A stretch of DNA of 64,000 nucleotides from assembly GCA_030374805.1 (NCBI GenBank), contig JARGSG010000144.1, positions 19,194 to 83,193 on the forward strand. The letters run 5' to 3'. Numbering within the stretch: position 1 is the first letter of the stretch; each line of letters starts with the position of its first letter. Positions 61,314 to 64,000 of the stretch are shown here, piece after piece. The translations under genes were made by a program, and so were the position numbers. This DNA is from Gracilaria gracilis. Its lineage: Eukaryota; Rhodophyta; Florideophyceae; Gracilariales; Gracilariaceae. The notes under the pieces are model-generated. The model had not been told where the DNA came from and made no database searches. It was given only the letters and a program-made list of their open reading frames with translations.

Positions 61314-64000
61314 ATGTGGTCGGGCCGGTTGGGCCAAATTGAGGCTACAGAGCACCGTATTGATATGGTGCCTGGCTGGAAACCCATTTACCAGCAGCCT
61401 TACCGTGCAGGTCCAAAAGCCCGGGAGGTTGAGCTCAATGAGGTCGAGAGAATGCTCCGTGAAGGTGTCATAGAACCAGCAAATGCGGACTGGGCCAGCC
61501 CTGTGGTTCTCGTCACAAAGAAGAATGATACCCGTATGCGGTTCTGTGTGGACTACAGAAGACTGAATAGTATGACCATTAGGGATTCGTACCCAATACC
61601 TAGAATGGACGAGTGTATAGATTCGTTGGGCAACGCCAAGATCTTTACTACGCTCGATGCCAATTGTGGTTATTGGCAGGTACCTATCAGGGAAGAAGAC
61701 AAGGACAAAACTACGTTTACTTGCCACGCTGGGTTATTCCGTTTTACGCGTATGCCCTTTGGGTTGCGAAATGCCCCGGCTACCTTTCAGAGGGCGTTAG
61801 ATATAATCCTTTCGAAGGTGAAGTGGAGAACCGCTCTGGTATACATCGACGATGTAATCATATATTCCAGAACGGTAGAGGAACATTTCCACCATGTTAG
61901 GGAAGTTTTGAACCTTTTGAGGGAATCTGGAGTAACGTTGAAGCTCCGCAAGTGCGAATTCTTCACCAAAGAGGTAGAATACCTTGGTCATATCATCAGC
62001 CCTGGGAGGTTAGAAGTGACGCCGCGGAATATCCGGGCCGTGCAGGAGGCGAAGCCACCCACGTCCCAGACGGAAATCCGATCCTTTATAGGTTTGTGCA
62101 ATGTGTACCGCCGGTTTATCAAGGGATTTGCCAAGATAGCGGCTCCCCTCAACAGGAAGCTGCTGAAAGGTCAACCTACAAGGTTTGAATGTCTTACCAA
62201 TGAGGAAATGGATGCGTTCGAGGCGCTGAAACATGCGCTCTTGACACCTCCCATCTTGGCATTACCCAAAGCTGGTTTACGATACACGTTGGATACTGAC
62301 GCTTCGGACGCCCAAATTGGTTGTTGTCTTATGCAGGAGCAAGAAAACGGCGACAAACTACCTATAGGGTACTGGAGCCGTGCTTTGCACGCTGCAGAAA
62401 AGAACTACACAACAACCGAAAAGGAATGTCTGGCAGTAGTCTGGAGCATGTTGATGCTCCGTCCCTACCTATATGGTGAAAGGTTCACGCTTCGAACCGA
62501 CCATGATGCCCTACGGTGGATACTGGGCCTGGCCGACGCATCAGGCAGACTTGCTCGATGGCGGTTACGACTGTCAGAGTTCGAGTATGACGTACAGTAC
62601 CGTCCAGGTATCAAGCACAATGTCGCAGACGCGATGTCGCGCATTACCACAGATGGTTTGGACACCGAGCCGGTAGAGGATGATATCCCATGCTTTACCA
62701 TCTCTACCAACCCTGATGGTGATACCTTAGAAGGTTACTGGACTCTACCCGAAGAGGATACGTGGTTTAGTGATGCCATCGCTCGGGAAATACTCGCCCT
62801 CGAGGAAACAGACGTCATGCCAATTACCCGCGAGGAATTCCTGAGAGAGCAAGCAAACGATGTTTATTGCCGCTCTCTCATGGACCAAGTAGGTATGAAA
62901 GACTCGAACTTTGACGTCGACCGAAATGGTTTCCTGGTGAGGCGAGCTCCTATTGATGGTTCCCTTCAGAAGGTAGTGCCCAAGGTGCTGCGCCCTCGGG
63001 TGCTGTACCTAGCCCACTACCCAAGGCTATCAGGACACCCTGGAGGTACGAGAATGTACTACACCTTGAGGCAAGGGTACTACTGGCCTCATATGGCTAA
63101 TGATATATATACCTTTGTAGGTCAATGTGAATCTTGCGTACGTACCCGTGGAGGTCTCCGGAAGCACAGGAAATACTTGAAGTTATTCCCTGCAGCGGGT
63201 CCTCTCGAGTTCGTCGCAATAGACCTTCTGGGTCCATTACCAAAAACCACAAGGGGATGCCAGTACATCATCGTAATCACCGACAGGTTCTCGAAGCTCA
63301 CGCGAGCGATACCCTTGAAGGACACGAAATCGACGACCCTCGCGGTGGCGTTCTGGAACAATTGGATCTACCCGTATGGTGCACCGCTTTATCTACTTAC
63401 CGACAGTGGTTCGAACTTAGCTTCGAAGTTCTTTGAAGCTGTTTGTAACCTCTTGGGAATTAAGCACTACTTCACTACTGCCTACCATCCGCAAACGAAT
63501 GGGCAAGTGGAGCGCTTTAACCGAACACTGGTATCTAGGCTGCGACATTATACGGAAGAACACCAAACTGGTTGGGACGAGCTCGTGCAGCCCCTTGACA
63601 TATGCATATAACCTTCAGGTTCATCGAGCGACGCAAACTACGCCGTTCGATCTAATACTGTCATGACACCCACCAGGTATTGTTGTGGAAGGGGACCCAA
63701 TAGGACAAGAAGCCGCCGGAGCGCTCACACCGTCACAGGTCAAACGGAATACCCTTTTGAGGTTGAGACGTGCTCTCAAGTATGCTGAGAGCAAGCTCAC
63801 AGCCTCCCAGAAGCGGTACAAGGAGGACTACGACCGTAAGGTAACCCAGGTGGTAAACGGCTACGCCGGGGTCAATATGTCTTTATTGACCACCCTCCGA
63901 AAGGAGCTAAACCACGACCGGGTGATGAAGCTGATGATGAAGCTATTGATAGAGATATCAATTCTAAGCTTCTTCCGAAATCATCGGGACTTTCAAGGTA
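61314..64000 (+). pseudogene. pol: Reverse transcriptase-RNase H-integrase of element D
   Basis: An open frame of 765 codons to 63611: reverse transcriptase (PYRAGPKAREVE, RMRFCVDYRRLNSM, TLDANCGYWQV, RMPFGLRNAPATFQRALD, catalytic YIDDVIIYS), RNase H (LDTDASDAQIG, EKECLAVVWSMLML, RTDHDALRW), integrase zinc region (HYPRLSGHPGG...CESC) and core (VAIDLLGPL, LTDSGSNLAS, YHPQTNGQVERFNRTL) with all three catalytic acids. An inserted base near 63597 shifts the frame, and a TGA (about 63664) and further indels follow in the tail. The enzyme domains are otherwise complete, so the copy decayed recently. The chromodomain is outside the window. Confidence 0.9.

Larger units (their letters stand above)
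57415..64000 (+). mobile_element. Ty3/Gypsy element D (family 1), right end off window
   Basis: Order: 5' LTR (57415-57922), primer site (57926-57943), gag, protease, reverse transcriptase, RNase H and integrase, with the chromodomain tail just starting at the window edge. It is the best preserved family 1 copy here and serves as reference for A and B. Defects are a one-base deletion in gag (about 59183), TGA between protease and RT (61275-61277), an extra base near 63597, a TGA at about 63664 and small indels near 63855. Family 1 members carry an antisense gene further downstream, which should lie beyond 64000. Confidence 0.95.

Noticed and set aside
1-64000. CRISPR array, rRNA genes, phage or bacterial operons
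   Set aside because: No regularly spaced repeats, no rRNA-like sequence and no operon layout anywhere in the window.

Overview
The window looks like nuclear DNA of a multicellular eukaryote with few introns and many transposons. My best guess is a florideophyte red alga of the Chondrus type. The guess rests on compact single-exon genes (a cytosolic-type sulfotransferase, an EamA transporter, secreted cysteine-rich proteins) set among long LTR retrotransposons and DDE transposons. No rRNA, organelle or bacterial operon signature is visible. The species assignment is inference.

Layout. 1-5032: 5' part of a Ty3/Gypsy element (A, minus strand), running off the left edge. 5033-7557: AT-rich DNA with a broken member of a dispersed gene family ('family X'). 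7558-16077: a 5'-truncated Gypsy element of the same family as A (B, plus strand). 16078-19698: low-complexity DNA, a decayed PIF/Harbinger-type transposase and a Myb-like partner. 19704-31117: a complete, young Gypsy element of a second family (C, minus strand), with near-identical 850/853-bp LTRs and a TCAGA target duplication. C split a second DDE transposase gene, whose halves lie at 19574-19703 and 31118-32362. 33237-57400: the host-gene-like region. It holds a sulfotransferase, an EamA/DMT transporter, a small CAP-like protein, a secreted von Willebrand A protein, a secreted unknown protein with a truncated duplicate, two tandem paralogous secreted cysteine-rich proteins, a broken C2H2 zinc-finger gene, a second broken family X member, and several strong foldback sequences. 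57415-64000: 5' LTR through integrase of Gypsy element D (plus strand, same family as A and B), running off the right edge.

The most interesting signal is in the retrotransposons. Families 1 (A/B/D) and 2 (C) both carry a long extra gene on the opposite strand, between the end of pol and the 3' LTR. It is 585 codons and intact in C, and about 700 codons and broken in B. The two proteins are recognisably homologous, starting from the same Met-Ser-Gly, yet I recognise no known family. Both families also share an unusual 18-nt primer-binding site. Both also repeat the sequence of the 3' polypurine tract inside the element; in C the copies divide the internal region into three nearly equal parts of about 3.2 kb.
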